This document shows, in pieces, positions 12,641 to 24,524 of a stretch of DNA of 64,000 nucleotides; positions within the stretch are counted from its first letter, which is position 1, and every line of letters starts with the position of its first letter. Made by a program: the position numbers and the translations under genes. The stretch spans positions 117,340,973 to 117,404,972 of the forward strand of contig CM054180.1 in assembly GCA_028829895.1 (NCBI GenBank). The letters are read 5' to 3'. This DNA is from Sinotaia quadrata. Lineage: Eukaryota > Mollusca > Gastropoda > Architaenioglossa > Viviparidae. The notes under the pieces were generated by a model. That model made no database searches. It was not told the origin of the DNA and was given only the letters and a program-made list of their open reading frames with translations.

Positions 12641-13164
12641 TATTCTGCTCACTGAGTCACTTTTATCATTTGTCGCTCACAGAAATGTCAATAATTCTAA
12701 TCACACAACCCTCTATTAGACAACAACTTTTACAAAGAGCTGTTTTTCCCCTCCGGGGCTAGCGTTTACAACTGTTGAAAGATAGAAATTTGAAATGCTT
12801 AGAATCAATACTAATCTTATGCACTATAGTGTGATTTCTAACATCTTCACGAGACCGTCAAGACCACCGTTCACCAGTGATATTACAAATTTGCGAAAAA
12901 TGGTGCACTTATATACAGAGAGTCTTCTGCACTTATTTGTAAAAATGACTGGGTGACATCGAGGGCTGTCGCCTGCTTGCTTGCAGTGCACTGTAGATTT
13001 ACTGCTGAGACTTGCTGAGCAGAATGCATTAATTTTAATTGCTATTGGATTCTGTCTCAGAAATGTGAGAATTAAAGGAATAAAGAAAAGAAACAAGGAC
13101 TAGAGACAAAAGGAACCAAATTAAAATAATCAAAGGGATCAAAGGAACGAGGGAACGCAACAAG
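12641..13164. other. Non-coding stretch
   Basis: Nothing recognised beyond AT-rich sequence. Confidence 0.5.
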
Positions 13165-13455
13165 GACAAGTGGAGTGAAAAAGGGAAAGTTAAATTGAAC
13201 GAGTAAAATATTGAGGTAAAGAAGAAAGACACTTTAAAAGATAAGGGTGTGGGAAGAAGACAAAGTGGAGTGAAAAAGGGAAGTTAAATTGAACGAGTAA
13301 AATATTGAGGTAAAGAAGAAAGACACTTTAAAAGATAAGGGTGTGGGAAGAAGACAAAGTGGAGTGAAAAAGGGAAGTTAAATTGAACGAGTAAAATATT
13401 GAGGTAGAGAAGAAAGACACTTTAAAAGATAAGGGTGTGGGAAGAAGACAAAGTA
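13165..13455. repeat. 95-bp tandem repeat, three copies
   Basis: Blocks starting GTGGAGTGAAAAAGGGAA recur near 13,169, 13,265 and 13,360 and are nearly identical, which implies recent duplication. Confidence 0.9.
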
Positions 13456-13494
13456 AAAGGAAATAAAATAAATGAGGTAACGTAACGTTGATGA

Positions 13495-13970
13495 ACGTAT
13501 GCAAGGAACAAGGTAAAGTGGATGTTTATAAAAAAAAGGGATCAAGGTAAAGTGGATGTTTATAAAAAAAAAGGGATCAAGGTAAAGTGGATATTTATTA
13601 AAAAAAAGGGATCAAGGTAAAGTGGATGTTTATAAAAAAAAAAGGAACAAGGTAAAGTGGATGTTTATAAAAAAAAGGAACAAGGTAAAGTGGATGTTTA
13701 TAAAAAAAAGGAACAAGGTAAAGTGGATGTTTATAAAAAAAGGAACAAGGTAAAGTGGATGTTTATAAAAAAAAAGGGAACAAGGTAAAGTGGATGTTTA
13801 TAAAAAAAAGGGAACAAGGTAAAGTGGATGTTTATAAAAAAAAAAGGAATCAAGGTAAAGTGGATGTTTATAAAAAAAAGGGATCAAGGTAAAGTGGATG
13901 TTTATTAAAAAAAAAAAGGAACAAGGTAAAGTGGATGTTTATAAAAAAAAAGGGATCAAGGTAAAGTTTA
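13495..13970. repeat. 34-39-bp minisatellite, about 13-14 copies
   Basis: The unit CAAGGTAAAGTGGATGTTTA plus an A run of variable length and GGGA. Period differences come almost entirely from the A-run length, as expected from replication slippage. Confidence 0.9.
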
Positions 13971-15028
13971 TATAATTTGTTTATATAATTATAATCACGG
14001 TGTCCATTAGCAAATTCCAATTGAAAAGGGTTGGTTATAATTTCTGAAAATTAGAAATACACGTATTTGTTTTATGTCTAAAAATATTTTCCATTAAAAG
14101 AAATACAACGATACATGCATTATAATGGATTGTATCTATTATTTGCAATTGTGCAAAACACTAACAAAATATTGAATTTATATAATAGGAGAATTTCAGG
14201 CTTGTACATTGCAACAACAAAGGAATTATTTAAGTTTTTAACACAGTGTGCAATTAATACGAATATTATTTGCCGTGTCATAGATTCGTCAACTAAATAA
14301 TTCGTCCCCATGTCTCTGAAACTGAAGCACTTATTTTTCTTAAGTGTTACTGGGGAAAAAACGGAGAACTACACACATGCATACACACACACACACACAC
14401 AAAAACACATATACATACACATGCACACACACACAAACACATATACATACACACGCACGCACACACGCACGAAACTATAATGCACAAGCAGCGTACAAAT
14501 TGCGCACACCCGGCGCGCAGCATATCCTTTGCTGACCTTTGCACTCAGCAGCATTGCATTCTGCTCGAGTAAAGGTTAAAGTGCACGGTGAACTCATTTA
14601 GAAGTGAGGTCGTGATTATTATTCCTTTGCCACAATAATTACTGGGCGATTATTTTCAACAATTACTGCGTGGCAGCAAGACTAACTGCACGGAAATTTT
14701 CACTGATGAAAGGGCTAATGGTTTATTTTGTTAATTATCATTGAACTGTGATAAATAAAACCACAAATCTAGACAGGGTCCAATATAACTCAAGTGAACA
14801 ATCTGCAATACTTTGGTTTTATCTGTGCAGAGAAGCTAGACGGATTATTATATTCGCTTTACAGTGTGAATGAATACTAATATTGTGCTGTTTTGATAAA
14901 AACTGAAGAGTGTGATAAATGAATAGCTTTGTACTGTTTCGATAAAGACTGAAGAGTGTGATAAATGAATGCCTTTGTATAAGAAACTCGTGTTGAACAA
15001 TGTGCAAAATAAGCACAAAGAACAGAAT

Positions 15029-15030
<2 letters not shown>
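13971..15030. other. Non-coding stretch with a CA-rich patch and a short duplication
   Basis: CA-rich patch at about 14,375-14,470. A direct duplication of about 48 bp (GATAAAGACTGAAGAGTGTG and flanks) lies at 14,885-14,980. No gene recognised. Confidence 0.5.

Positions 15031-15088
<58 letters not shown>
15031..15088. repeat. CA microsatellite
   Basis: Nearly pure (CA)n. Confidence 0.95.
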
Positions 15089-15271
15089 CACGCAAGCACA
15101 TATGCATGCACGAAACCACATTCACACGCACGTGCAAACAAATATACAAAGACAAACCCACCAAACAGAGCAGCAACATCAAACAACAACGATATAGAAT
15201 GAATAAATAACATTCTTTCCTTTATAAAAATTATTTTCGTTTAGCCATCTGTTTTGAATATTTATGGCATT

Positions 15272-15395
15272 ATCTATATTGCTCCTGGATACAACCGACA
15301 ATGTCAAACTGTCAGGTCATTTCAACCTATCTATATTGCACCTGTATAAAAGTACAAAACTGAAAACAATGTAAAAATGTCACTTAGTCACTATA
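15272..15395. repeat. Degenerate satellite unit, left of the dispersed repeat
   Basis: Two diverged copies of a TTGCTCCTGTATACAACTGA...TGTCAAAATGTCAG unit. Matching units occur on the other side of the dispersed repeat at 16,390-16,560. Confidence 0.6.
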
Positions 15396-15439
15396 TCCTT
15401 TGGCAGAGTAAATTTGCCTATCCCTATTTCTAGACTTAA

Positions 15440-16365
15440 TTGTTTTATAAATTGTTAAATTGATTAATTATAAACCATTACGACCGTGGTCGACGCGAAA
15501 ACTATCTACCACAATGTGTAAGTGTAAGGAATACACTGTACTCCATTGATGTATGGTGGCAAAGTAAGCTAACGATATAGAAAACTTTGTGGTACAAGGA
15601 AGTTAATGGAAATTGCTACAATTGTTGTTCTGCTTGAGGGAGCTAATACGTCCAAGGAGTGCCATGGTTATCCTCAGGAGAGTGGCAGCTAATCAGTGCT
15701 CTACAACGTGAGAAAGGAAACACGTGGAATTGACAGTAATAATGTGAACAATAAACGTGTGACCTTGTGAGGAAACGTACGAAAGAACTATTGCAGCTGT
15801 ACTTAAACAAGGTCACCTAGAAACTATTATATCTTATGTCTAATAACTCCATTTCTGTTCTCTGATAAGAACTATCCTGTGATTTGTATTCACACTAATC
15901 TGTTGAATTGTGCTTTAGGATGTATGTTTGTATAGGTATTAAAATTACTTGAGCATAGTTTCATGGAAATGTTGATGTCATTAATTTTTTTCATTGTATC
16001 TGTTATGTGTATATTTGATTGTTGATTTAATACATTTATTTTTAAATTTATTGACCTTCTTACACATCTTGACCATATGTTGGAAAGACTGAGTCTGGAT
16101 GGGGTATCACTAAATATATATTAAATACGTATTTGTCTTCTCTTTTAGTAAGATGTTTTCCACCTACTGAAATATTGTATGAAGGTAAATGTTTGTCTTT
16201 GATGTTATAGAAGAGAGAAGTCGTTTACATCAGCCACATATCCTCCAGTGATGTCTGCTGGAGAATTATTAATAACATAAATTAAGATTGTCATCACTTG
16301 TAATTAGTTATTGATGATCAATTAATAATAATAATAATAACCATTATCTAGGTGGCATTGGCGTC
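15440..16365. mobile_element. Dispersed about 0.9-kb repeat, copy A
   Basis: Matches 41,540-42,452 along most of its length in the same orientation. Shared anchors are ACGACCGTGGT near the start, TGCTACAATTGTTGTTCTGC, CTATCCTGTGATTTGTATT, and a terminal (AAT)n followed by AACCATTA and TAGGTG. The copies are clearly diverged and neither has a long ORF, so this is an old non-autonomous family. I see no convincing inverted termini and cannot assign a class. Confidence 0.75.
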
Positions 16366-16389
16366 ACACACGCTAACTATATTTTTCTA

Positions 16390-16560
16390 GTATAAAGCTG
16401 ACAAAAATGGCTGGAGGTATTTTCAGGCTTTTTTGCTCCTGTATAAAACTGACAACAATATCAAAATGTCAGGAAGTCATTACAGGCAGTCTAAATTGCT
16501 CCTGTATACAACTGACAACACTGTCAAAATGTCAGGAAAGAAATTACAGCCAATCTGAAT
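16390..16560. repeat. Degenerate satellite units, right of the dispersed repeat
   Basis: Two to three copies of the unit also seen at 15,272-15,395 (TGCTCCTGTATA, ACTGACAACA, TCAAAATGTCAGGAA). Presence on both sides suggests the 0.9-kb repeat was inserted into a small array, or carries these units at its edges. Confidence 0.65.
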
Positions 16561-16669
16561 TGTGTTTTCCTTATCTGCGACTAATGAGAACTAGTTAAAC
16601 GACATTAAATATTATTAACTAATCACGACTGACGAGAAATGCAACACGCACCTTCACCACTCCACCCCC

Positions 16670-17115
16670 ATGTAGTATTTACTAATTTCTTCTATAGAGG
16701 AAACAAAAAGTTCTATTTATAAATTCATGCATACATGATATAAATCGTTTTATTGAATAAACTCCTGCATATACGACATTCAAAGTTCTATTTAATATTC
16801 CCTGAATTTTTGAAATAAAATGTTCTATTTACTTTAAATTTCAGTAAACACGAAATAAAAAGTTCTACTTACTAATTTTCTCTATTAATGACCAAAAAAA
16901 AATTCTATTTACTAAATTCCATCAATAAAAATTTCTATTTACTAAATTCCTGGAAAAATGAAATAAATAACTCTATTTTCTAAATTCCTGAATATATGAC
17001 TTAGAAAGTTATATTTAATAATTCCTGCATTTTAAAAATAAAATGTGTTAATTACTAAATTACTGCTTACATGAAATAAGGTTCTATTTATTAAATCTCT
17101 CTATAAATGACAAAA
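16670..17115. repeat. Degenerate about 38-bp tandem repeat
   Basis: Around ten diverged copies of AAAAGTTCTATTTACTAAAT followed by TCCTG and an ATGA/ATAAA segment. Confidence 0.7.
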
Positions 17116-20100
17116 TGTTTTATTTTTCGTGGAGATTCAGTGTCCAAGCCTACAACGAAAAGAAAATGATCTAGATTAAAAGAAATTACTAATAGTAAAG
17201 ACAACAGTCAGTGGAAGTATTGCTTGAAATCGATTGACTACAATCACCACTAAAAATAGTTTACTTACTGTGACAGAGTAAAGTTGCCTGTACATATTTA
17301 TGAAATAATTATCGTATATATGCTGCTAATATTTAAAGTACCGAGAATTGAAAACAGACATCATGCACTGCACTATAAGAATTATCCAGAACCATAGCCA
17401 AACGATAGCCTGAAGTATGATTACCACGTCACCTTTGCGGAATTTTTCGGTCGAAGTTTCTTTCAAGCGAGCAAACCAAGCTGAGTAACAGCTCATCCAG
17501 TGATGCTAACCAGTTCTAGACAGCTGACCAATTATAAGTACCAATGATCTGATACTGGTCAATAACAAATATAAAGATTAAGAGTCAGGCAGAAAGTGAC
17601 CTGTTAGAAAAATCCATTGCTTATCACTTTGATTTTGTCTATGGTCAGTTCCGGTCTTAAAGGCTGATTGTGAGCTGGTGTGTTATTTGACTGATAAAGA
17701 AAGAGTGGACTTTAAAACTTGCATTTAGAACTATTAATTTTATGGTTGTCTTTAGACTCAGAGATGATTTCACGTATTTAGAATGTTGACTTTTATGAGT
17801 TTGCAATTAGTTTAGAAATGTTTTCCTGTATTTGAATTGGTGTGTGTGTGTGTGGGGGGGGGGGGTGTTTGTGTAGTGTATGTGTGTGTGGTGTTGGTGT
17901 AGTGTATGTATGTGTGGTGTTTGTGTGTGTGGTGTGTGATAGGTGCGTGAATAAATTAAATCAGACGCTAGTCTCAATTAATTAACTTGTACTTGCACAA
18001 TAATATTACCGACTGTTTATAGAAATGCATTCTGTTTGCTGGTAATAATACTGACAAAACCTTTCACTTTAAGGTAGTAAAGTACCATCTTGCTCAAATT
18101 ATTATTAAACAGTAAATGTCCCACACCTTCAACTATTCTCCATCCCCGCTTCCCACAAGGATACAAAGGCATCTTAATTTTAGTTGTTTGTTTCTAATAT
18201 GCATATTTTAAGTACCCAGATTTTGATATGGCATTCAGTTCTTTGATTTACTGTATATACAATATCCAACAGTTAGAGAAAATAATGGATTGATTATTTG
18301 AGTTAATTTGTCCGAAAAAAAAAACCAACGAATATTTATAGAGAAGTATATTAGTCTACGTGGATATTCGCTTGAGATTTTAAAAGATGATCACTCGGAT
18401 TTTAAGTTAACTACGCGGTTTCCGAGACGATGGCATATATTTCACGGACAGAGCTTTTGACAATAAAAGTTTGCTGGACGTTACAAATCTAAACGGACAC
18501 ATACCAAAGATCTTAAACTTTTTTTCGGCCATCGGATTGTAAGTGACCAGTCAATGAAGAACACCTAGTATTGGCAAATTAATTGTCTACCACCTTATTA
18601 TGAACTCGAAGTCCGGCTAATTCAATTATTCTTGCTGCAAGATCAATGGATCAACCAGGGAGATATTTTCAAAGTCCATGCTCTGAGTTCCAAGCAAAAG
18701 CTCAGACAGACTAAACAAATCCAACTTCCTGAAAGAAACGCCTGAAAGAAAATAGATCACTCTTGATTAATTCTTGGTTAACATTATTACAAGATGCACC
18801 CTTATTAAATCACCTCCTACACACATTCTTGTTCAGATGGTAACTTTCTAGAATTAGGATTTTAGATCTTTTTGGATTGTTATATGTTTAAGATGCGTGT
18901 GGGTTTGATAGGATTCAAAGATTACCGGCAGATCAATTGCTAGTTATTTCTTTTTTTTTTTAGCATGTAGATTGTGTCAGGAGTAGACTTAAAAGATAAA
19001 AGTACAGTTTGGAATGACACAAATGATGACGTGAAATAATATTTGTCCGGCATTTCTCTTTCTTCTGTTTCTCTGTCCGTGAGTGAAGAACCGGACGGAA
19101 TAATTTATTACAGCCGAGAGACTAAATCGTACAGTCAGTCACTCCAGTCTAAGTGACAAAATCTTCGTGTGAAAAAGTTATTTCCCCTCGCAGACACCAC
19201 GTGACGCTCGATTGATAAAGGACTCATTTATCTTTCGGTTGTAAAGGAGGACAATCTCATCTTTTTTTTTTTCACATTGCATTTGTTTAATGTATCTGGT
19301 TCAGTGATTTGACGACACCTTGTGTCCCAGATCAAGGGATGGCGACACTCTACAGTTTATCATTCCACTACGTAAACACTAATAACAGATTGAAGATATG
19401 CTGACGACAATATTGTAAGAAATTAAGATAGGAACATGAAAGAACTATTCCTATTAACGTTAAGCTTTGGGTTTGTTTTTTTTACTTGCGACATCTGTGT
19501 TAATTCTCTTCTACTTTGAAGTGTGTGTATGTGTGTGTGTGTGTGGGGGGGGGTTAGCCAAAACTGTATTCTTGGTACTATATATTGAACCCATATAAAT
19601 CTTTTAAATGTTGTTAGTGACAGTGTCATATTTGTTGTGTTTGTCGTTAGGTTAAATTACTCTAGAATATAGGTCAGGAGGCTACGAAGGCAGGTCTTCA
19701 AACACTTTAGTTTTATGTTTGTCTTTTACTCCAAATTTTCTAACATTTTGTCATATTTTCTTTTCTCAACTGCACTATGACCATTGTGACTGCTTAGTGG
19801 TTAAACTAGGAGATGTCTTCAGTATGAAATGCCAATAATTATCTCGTATTTGAAAGTATGTACCCTGAGCATCCGAAAATACGATCGATAGTGAATGCCT
19901 AATTAAACTATCAATCCTGTAGCTTTGCTGCTGTGTTCCTGTTATGGATAGACAAGATCGCAGTGTAGGCTGCCATCTTCTGACGTTTGCAGAGTTTGTC
20001 CTGCCATTGAACCAAACCCAAACTCCTTGGGATATCTCTGCATGATGCTTTTTGACAAGTATTTAGAAACTTCATGAACTATGGAATCGCTATAGACATG

Positions 20101-20336
20101 AATGCTTTGGTTTTCAGATGTGCTAAAGCATATAAGACGACATTACAAATTGTTCGTGCCTGAGATAAGCAGTGGACGTCGAAGAACATCTTGACGTCAC
20201 TAGATATGTTACGAAATGACGTACAAACAGACATGTCATCAAGTGAAACAGACGATTGTTTGGGCGATACAAAACTCATTTTAAAAAATAATAATGCTTT
20301 TGCTCTAAATTAATAATACTCTGCATATTCATTTCA
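17116..20336. other. Long non-coding stretch
   Basis: About 3.2 kb without a supported gene. GT-rich simple sequence with a G run occurs at about 17,841-17,938, and a smaller one at 19,522-19,553. No RNA gene or transposon recognised. Confidence 0.5.
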
Positions 20337-20480
20337 TAGTAATGTTTGTCTCTATTGTTTGTAAAGATGTTTAAAATTATATTACCTTTTCTTTAATATA
20401 ATGTTTTGTATAATGTTTGTCTCTATTGTTTGTAAAGATGTTTAAAATTATATTACCCTTCCTTTAATATAATGTTTAGT
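20337..20480. repeat. Direct duplication, about 71 bp, two copies
   Basis: TAATGTTTGTCTCTATTGTT and the following 50 bases occur at about 20,340 and again at about 20,410, almost identical. Confidence 0.85.
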
Positions 20481-21140
20481 ATTTTGCCAACTTAAAAAAA
20501 GCTCAAACTAGATGTTTTGACTTTCCGTCCAGACAACAATGACAGAGTTGTAGTTCTTTTCAACGGAAGGTCAAGAACGGAAGAGTGTCTTTCAGCAAAA
20601 GAATATTTCCATTACCAGAATATTTAATAAAATGAGGGTTGGGTGGGGTGGGAATGAAGAATGAGGAGGGAGGCTCCCACCTAGTGCCCTCCTATTCCAC
20701 CTTGCATCAATATAACCCAGCTTCAAAATCACACACACACAAACAAACACAGAGAGCAGCTTATAATGCAACTACGATTTCTGATTAACGCTTATATTAA
20801 ATATGGGTAAAGTATTCACATCTTTTATATTCTTTCTGCTGACGCGGTTTCAAAATCAATATTTAATATATTATTTTTGTGTGTTAAAAGTTCGACAGGC
20901 AGGTTCGATTCACGAACGCTTTCATATCATTGTTCAGACATTTTTTTTTAAAAGAATGTTTACTTTCCATTTTTAAATGTATAATTGCAGAAGCTTTCAA
21001 TTTGCGTATATTATGTTGATTGTTCCCATCTTTTGGTTTTCATTTCTTTTAATGTTTACTTCAGTAGTCTGTCCTAACTTTCTGCAGCATTATGTCCCTT
21101 TAGACGTCCTCAGTTTGACGAGCGAGGGCAAAAACACATG
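20481..21140. other. Non-coding stretch
   Basis: No gene recognised. A GGTTCGATTC match to a tRNA B box at about 20,902 has no matching A box or cloverleaf. Confidence 0.5.
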
Positions 21141-21290
21141 CACACATATACACACAAACAAGCACTGATGCATACAAATACACTACATACATATACACAC
21201 AAATACTGATACATACAAATACACTACATACATATACACACAAACATAACTGATACATACAAATACACTACATACGTAAACACACACAAG
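21141..21290. repeat. About 45-bp tandem repeat, three copies
   Basis: Repeats of TGATACATACAAATACACTA and CATACATATACACACAAA. Confidence 0.8.
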
Positions 21291-21374
21291 CAAGCACTCA
21301 TGGATTTCTGGTATATACATAGAACCATATACGCACGTATGCGCATACATGGACTTCTGAATATGAATCACACA

Positions 21375-21780
21375 CACAAACACATACATAAATACACACA
21401 CGGACAGAAAGACACGAACCATACCCCATGCATAAATATACACATGACAGAAAGACACAAACCATACACACAATCATAAATATACACATGGACAGAAAGA
21501 CACAACCATACACACATGCATAAATATACACATGACAGAAAGACACGAACCATACACACAATCATAAATATACACATGGACAGAAAGACACAAACCATAC
21601 ACACGTGCATAAATATTTACACATGACAGAAAAACACAAGCCATACACACAATCATAAATATACACATGGACAGAAAGACACAACCATACACACAATAAT
21701 AAATATACGCATGGACAGAAAGTCACAACCATACACACATACATAAATATACACAGGGACAGAAAGTTACACAGCGAGAT
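21375..21780. repeat. About 42-bp minisatellite, nine or more copies
   Basis: The unit CATAAATATACACATGGACA plus GAAAGACACAACCATACACACA. Two spacer variants (TGCATAAAT and ATCATAAAT) alternate in part of the array. The minus-strand open frames across it are repeat translations. Confidence 0.85.
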
Positions 21781-23519
21781 GGGGAGGGGTGAGAGAGAAA
21801 GAAAATAAGAGAAAGGATATATATAGAGAGAGATTTGAGAGAGAAGACAGCTGACCAGAGTTCTCTTGCAGATCCCATGTCCTAACAGTATTCTAAATCT
21901 ACCGCGAGCCCTTGTAACCCAACAAGCCCGTCTTCTGCGGCTTGTCGGGTGGGGGTGATCGGTTTGTTTTATGTTCTGTAAATTATTCACTAGCCGTTCG
22001 TCACACGTCATGCTTATTGTACATTATCGATTTTCTCCTTCAAAGCTTCGGAAGGCAATGTCGAATTCTCGTTTGGCGAAACAGTCTGCATACGGTGAGC
22101 TGTCAACAACAGCAGGCTGCTACTTTCGGACAAATTCCGTACATTTTGCACAGTTTGCATAGTGGCCATTGTGACGTCATTAATGTCGAGAATCGTAATT
22201 TAAAATAATAGTCAGGTGTGTACTTGTTTATTTTCATTTTAGACTAATTATGTTTAAATGCGTTAATTCGAAAAGGGGACTGTACTGGTGTAATATGTTT
22301 AATTTTAAAAAATAAAAACAATAAAGCTTTAAAAAATACCCAGTGAATATTAGTTTTTTAAACAGAAAAATACAGAAATAAACTGCTTGATGGATATGGA
22401 TTAAAAAAATCTGTATAACGTCCAGCTAATAAATAAATATTCATTAGCTCTATCAGGTGTACTCCATAGAGTCAGGTACCATTTTAGAGATACCTAAATG
22501 AGAACCTGTAAGGTGAAAAGTGGTGCGGTCCAAACCCGAGGATACCTGGGAAATTCTCATTTTAAATCATGGAAACACCATGATCAAATATAATAGAATG
22601 ACATATATAGACTGTTAATGAATGAAATACTAACTATTTACAAAACACCAGGTGTTTCATTATCCTAGAAACGTCATGAACTGTCTTATTAACTTTGGCA
22701 CTGACGCTTTACACCGTACACATAATATGATAATAAAATTAAGAACTAGTGCTTGGTAGTCACTTAAATAATTCAGACTGAATTAAAGCGGTAATATGAA
22801 AAAGTAACTTTTATCACAACAAAGTTTATAGGATGTTGACCAGATCCTAAAACTTTGTCCATTAATAGGAGGAAAGAGTTTTGTTTGGAACTGTCACTAC
22901 GTCATGCCTACAGGGAATTGTATTCTATTAATAAATCTCGCATTTTTTATCAATTGAAAGATTAGGTTAAAACTCATCCTTTGACCTTAAGGCTCATAAC
23001 TCTCATGCAGTCGTGAGTTCATGGTGACCTTTGTCCCCAATAGGTAACCAGTCACTTCTCGCTTCATGGACTTCTGGTTTCAATAATAATGTCTACAAAC
23101 TCTTAATTTTAAAATGTGGGTGGCAAAATAATTTGCATTTATCATGCGTATTATTTTTCCTATCTGATTTATTTCTTATAAACTGCTGTGGGTGACCTTT
23201 AGGAATAAAACTAAGCATTAGTAAAAGCCTAAATACGAGTCCCCTCACAGCATTGTAAACTGGGTCTTTAATTAAAGTCAACTATCAGTGAACCATAACG
23301 TGTATTCTAAGGACGGGTTAAAAAAAACAAACTGCTCTGTCTACGATTTAGGTGGCAGAAATAGTAAGGAGATAACAATGACAATAATACGAGAAAGGAC
23401 TGTGATGATGGCAAAAGCAACAGCATCAGCACTCCACACCAAAGCAACCAGCACTACCATTTGTACCACCAGCAACACCTGTAGGCCTTCCGTTGCTTTG
23501 ATCTTGCCTTTCTGCCACA
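21781..23519. other. Non-coding stretch
   Basis: Purine-rich at 21,780-21,850. No gene recognised in this 1.7 kb. Confidence 0.5.
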
Positions 23520-23756
23520 TTTCTCAAGGCCGAATTTCATGTTAATGTCCTCACTACACATTTTGACAGTACTGATAAGTGATTTGATATTATTTTTCAT
23601 TTTTCCATAAAGCTTTTGATCGTCCATATAGAGTAAATGACTAATGATAAGGTCTGATTTCATTTTGTATCCTAATCCTTTTTTCTGAATGACTTGACTC
23701 AGAGGATTTAGGGCTATGCAGAACAGAAGTGGTGAATATCCCCATAATGAATACAA
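23520..23756 (-). pseudogene. Non-LTR retrotransposon reverse-transcriptase fragment (palm domain)
   Basis: The minus strand encodes, in order, a SPLLFCIALNPLS segment, then ISHLLYMDDQKLYGK with the YMDD-type catalytic box, then FGLEKC. These are successive blocks of the palm of a non-LTR (LINE-type) reverse transcriptase, and the two aspartates of the box are intact. The fragment is under 80 codons: the fingers, the endonuclease and most of the C-terminus are absent, and the frame just upstream of SPLLFC looks damaged by a small deletion (the expected QGD block is incomplete). After FGLEKC the similarity stops and low-information sequence follows. It is a dead, doubly truncated copy. The clade cannot be fixed from this piece. 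Confidence 0.8.
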
Positions 23757-24140
23757 AGTATTTACATAGAAAAAGTCAAAGAATTATCTATTTAAAGAGT
23801 CGCCTTAACTATTGGAAGTTTAAGAAGAAAGTATAACAATTTATCTTTTTTAATTAAAAAAGAAATTCCTATTGAAGGCTCACAACGATTTTTAAGAGCC
23901 AGCTACATTTACAAAGGAGTAAAATAAAATTAAATCTTTACAAAATATTTAATTAAAGGAGTTGCATATAGATGTACAGAGAGGTTCCATTCAATAAAGA
24001 ATCATGAGATGACAGACTAATATGTCCACAGTCGCTATTTCTGTGGACCAACGTCCACTATCATGACTTTTGGCGATTAACCACCGCTATGTCAATAGCT
24101 TAGTAGTGCGCTAGGAGATAGGCAAAAGACATCTGCATAA
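23757..24140. other. Non-coding flank of the CACTA-like element
   Basis: AT-rich unique sequence. Its last three bases (TAA, 24,138-24,140) match the TAA just outside the other end of the element (26,115-26,117). Confidence 0.5.
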
Positions 24141-24192
24141 CACTATGTAACAAATTTTCACTTTTGTTCTGTTCCTGGGTTGAAAGTGTGTT
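24141..24192 (+). repeat. Left terminal inverted repeat
   Basis: Begins CACTATGTAACA (perfect match to the other end). After this comes AATTTT, an extra CACTTTTGTTCT stretch relative to the right end, then GTTCCTGGGTTGAAAGTGT. Confidence 0.8.
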
Positions 24193-24384
24193 TTTCTAAT
24201 CCGTTAGGTCTAGAACAGAAAGGAAATCACTGTTATTCCAGAAAAACTTTGCTTTTGTGACCGGGACAATGAAATTTGAAAATCGCGTGTGTTTGAGAAA
24301 ATTCTCGATTTGCTTTCAATGCCGAGCTTCCTCCCTGAACTGCTAGAGTTGTCCACATGTTTCTACAATTCTCCTGAACACTCT

Positions 24385-24454
24385 AGAACGTTCAAGAAAC
24401 TTCCAGAACTTTCAAGAAACTCTCAGAACTTTCTAGAACGTTCTTGAACGTTCC
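24385..24454. promoter_or_regulatory. Array of 14 phased heat-shock pentamers
   Basis: Read in consecutive 5-bp steps from 24,385, the sequence alternates nGAAn and nTTCn without a break for 70 bp: AGAAC, GTTCA, AGAAA, CTTCC, AGAAC, TTTCA, AGAAA, CTCTC, AGAAC, TTTCT, AGAAC, GTTCT, TGAAC, GTTCC. Only the eighth (CTCTC) departs from the rule. Heat-shock factor trimers bind three or more such alternating pentamers, so this array could seat several trimers. It ends 17 bases before a TATAAAA box, the same layout as animal hsp promoters. The function is inferred from the pattern. Confidence 0.85.
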
Positions 24455-24470
24455 AAAAGTAGCTGTACAA

Positions 24471-24480
24471 GTATAAAAGC
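24471..24480 (+). promoter_or_regulatory. TATA box
   Basis: GTATAAAAGC, with TATAAAA at 24,472-24,478. The usual 25-32 bp spacing puts the transcription start at about 24,500-24,505. This leaves the ATG at 24,525 just downstream and makes the in-frame ATG at 24,504 unlikely. Confidence 0.8.
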
Positions 24481-24524
24481 ACAGGTGTCTCGGACCAAAT
24501 TCCATGAGAAGTTATTTATTTGAT

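Noticed and set aside
20895..20912. tRNA B-box-like GGTTCGATTC
   Set aside because: No A box at the right distance upstream and no cloverleaf pairing.
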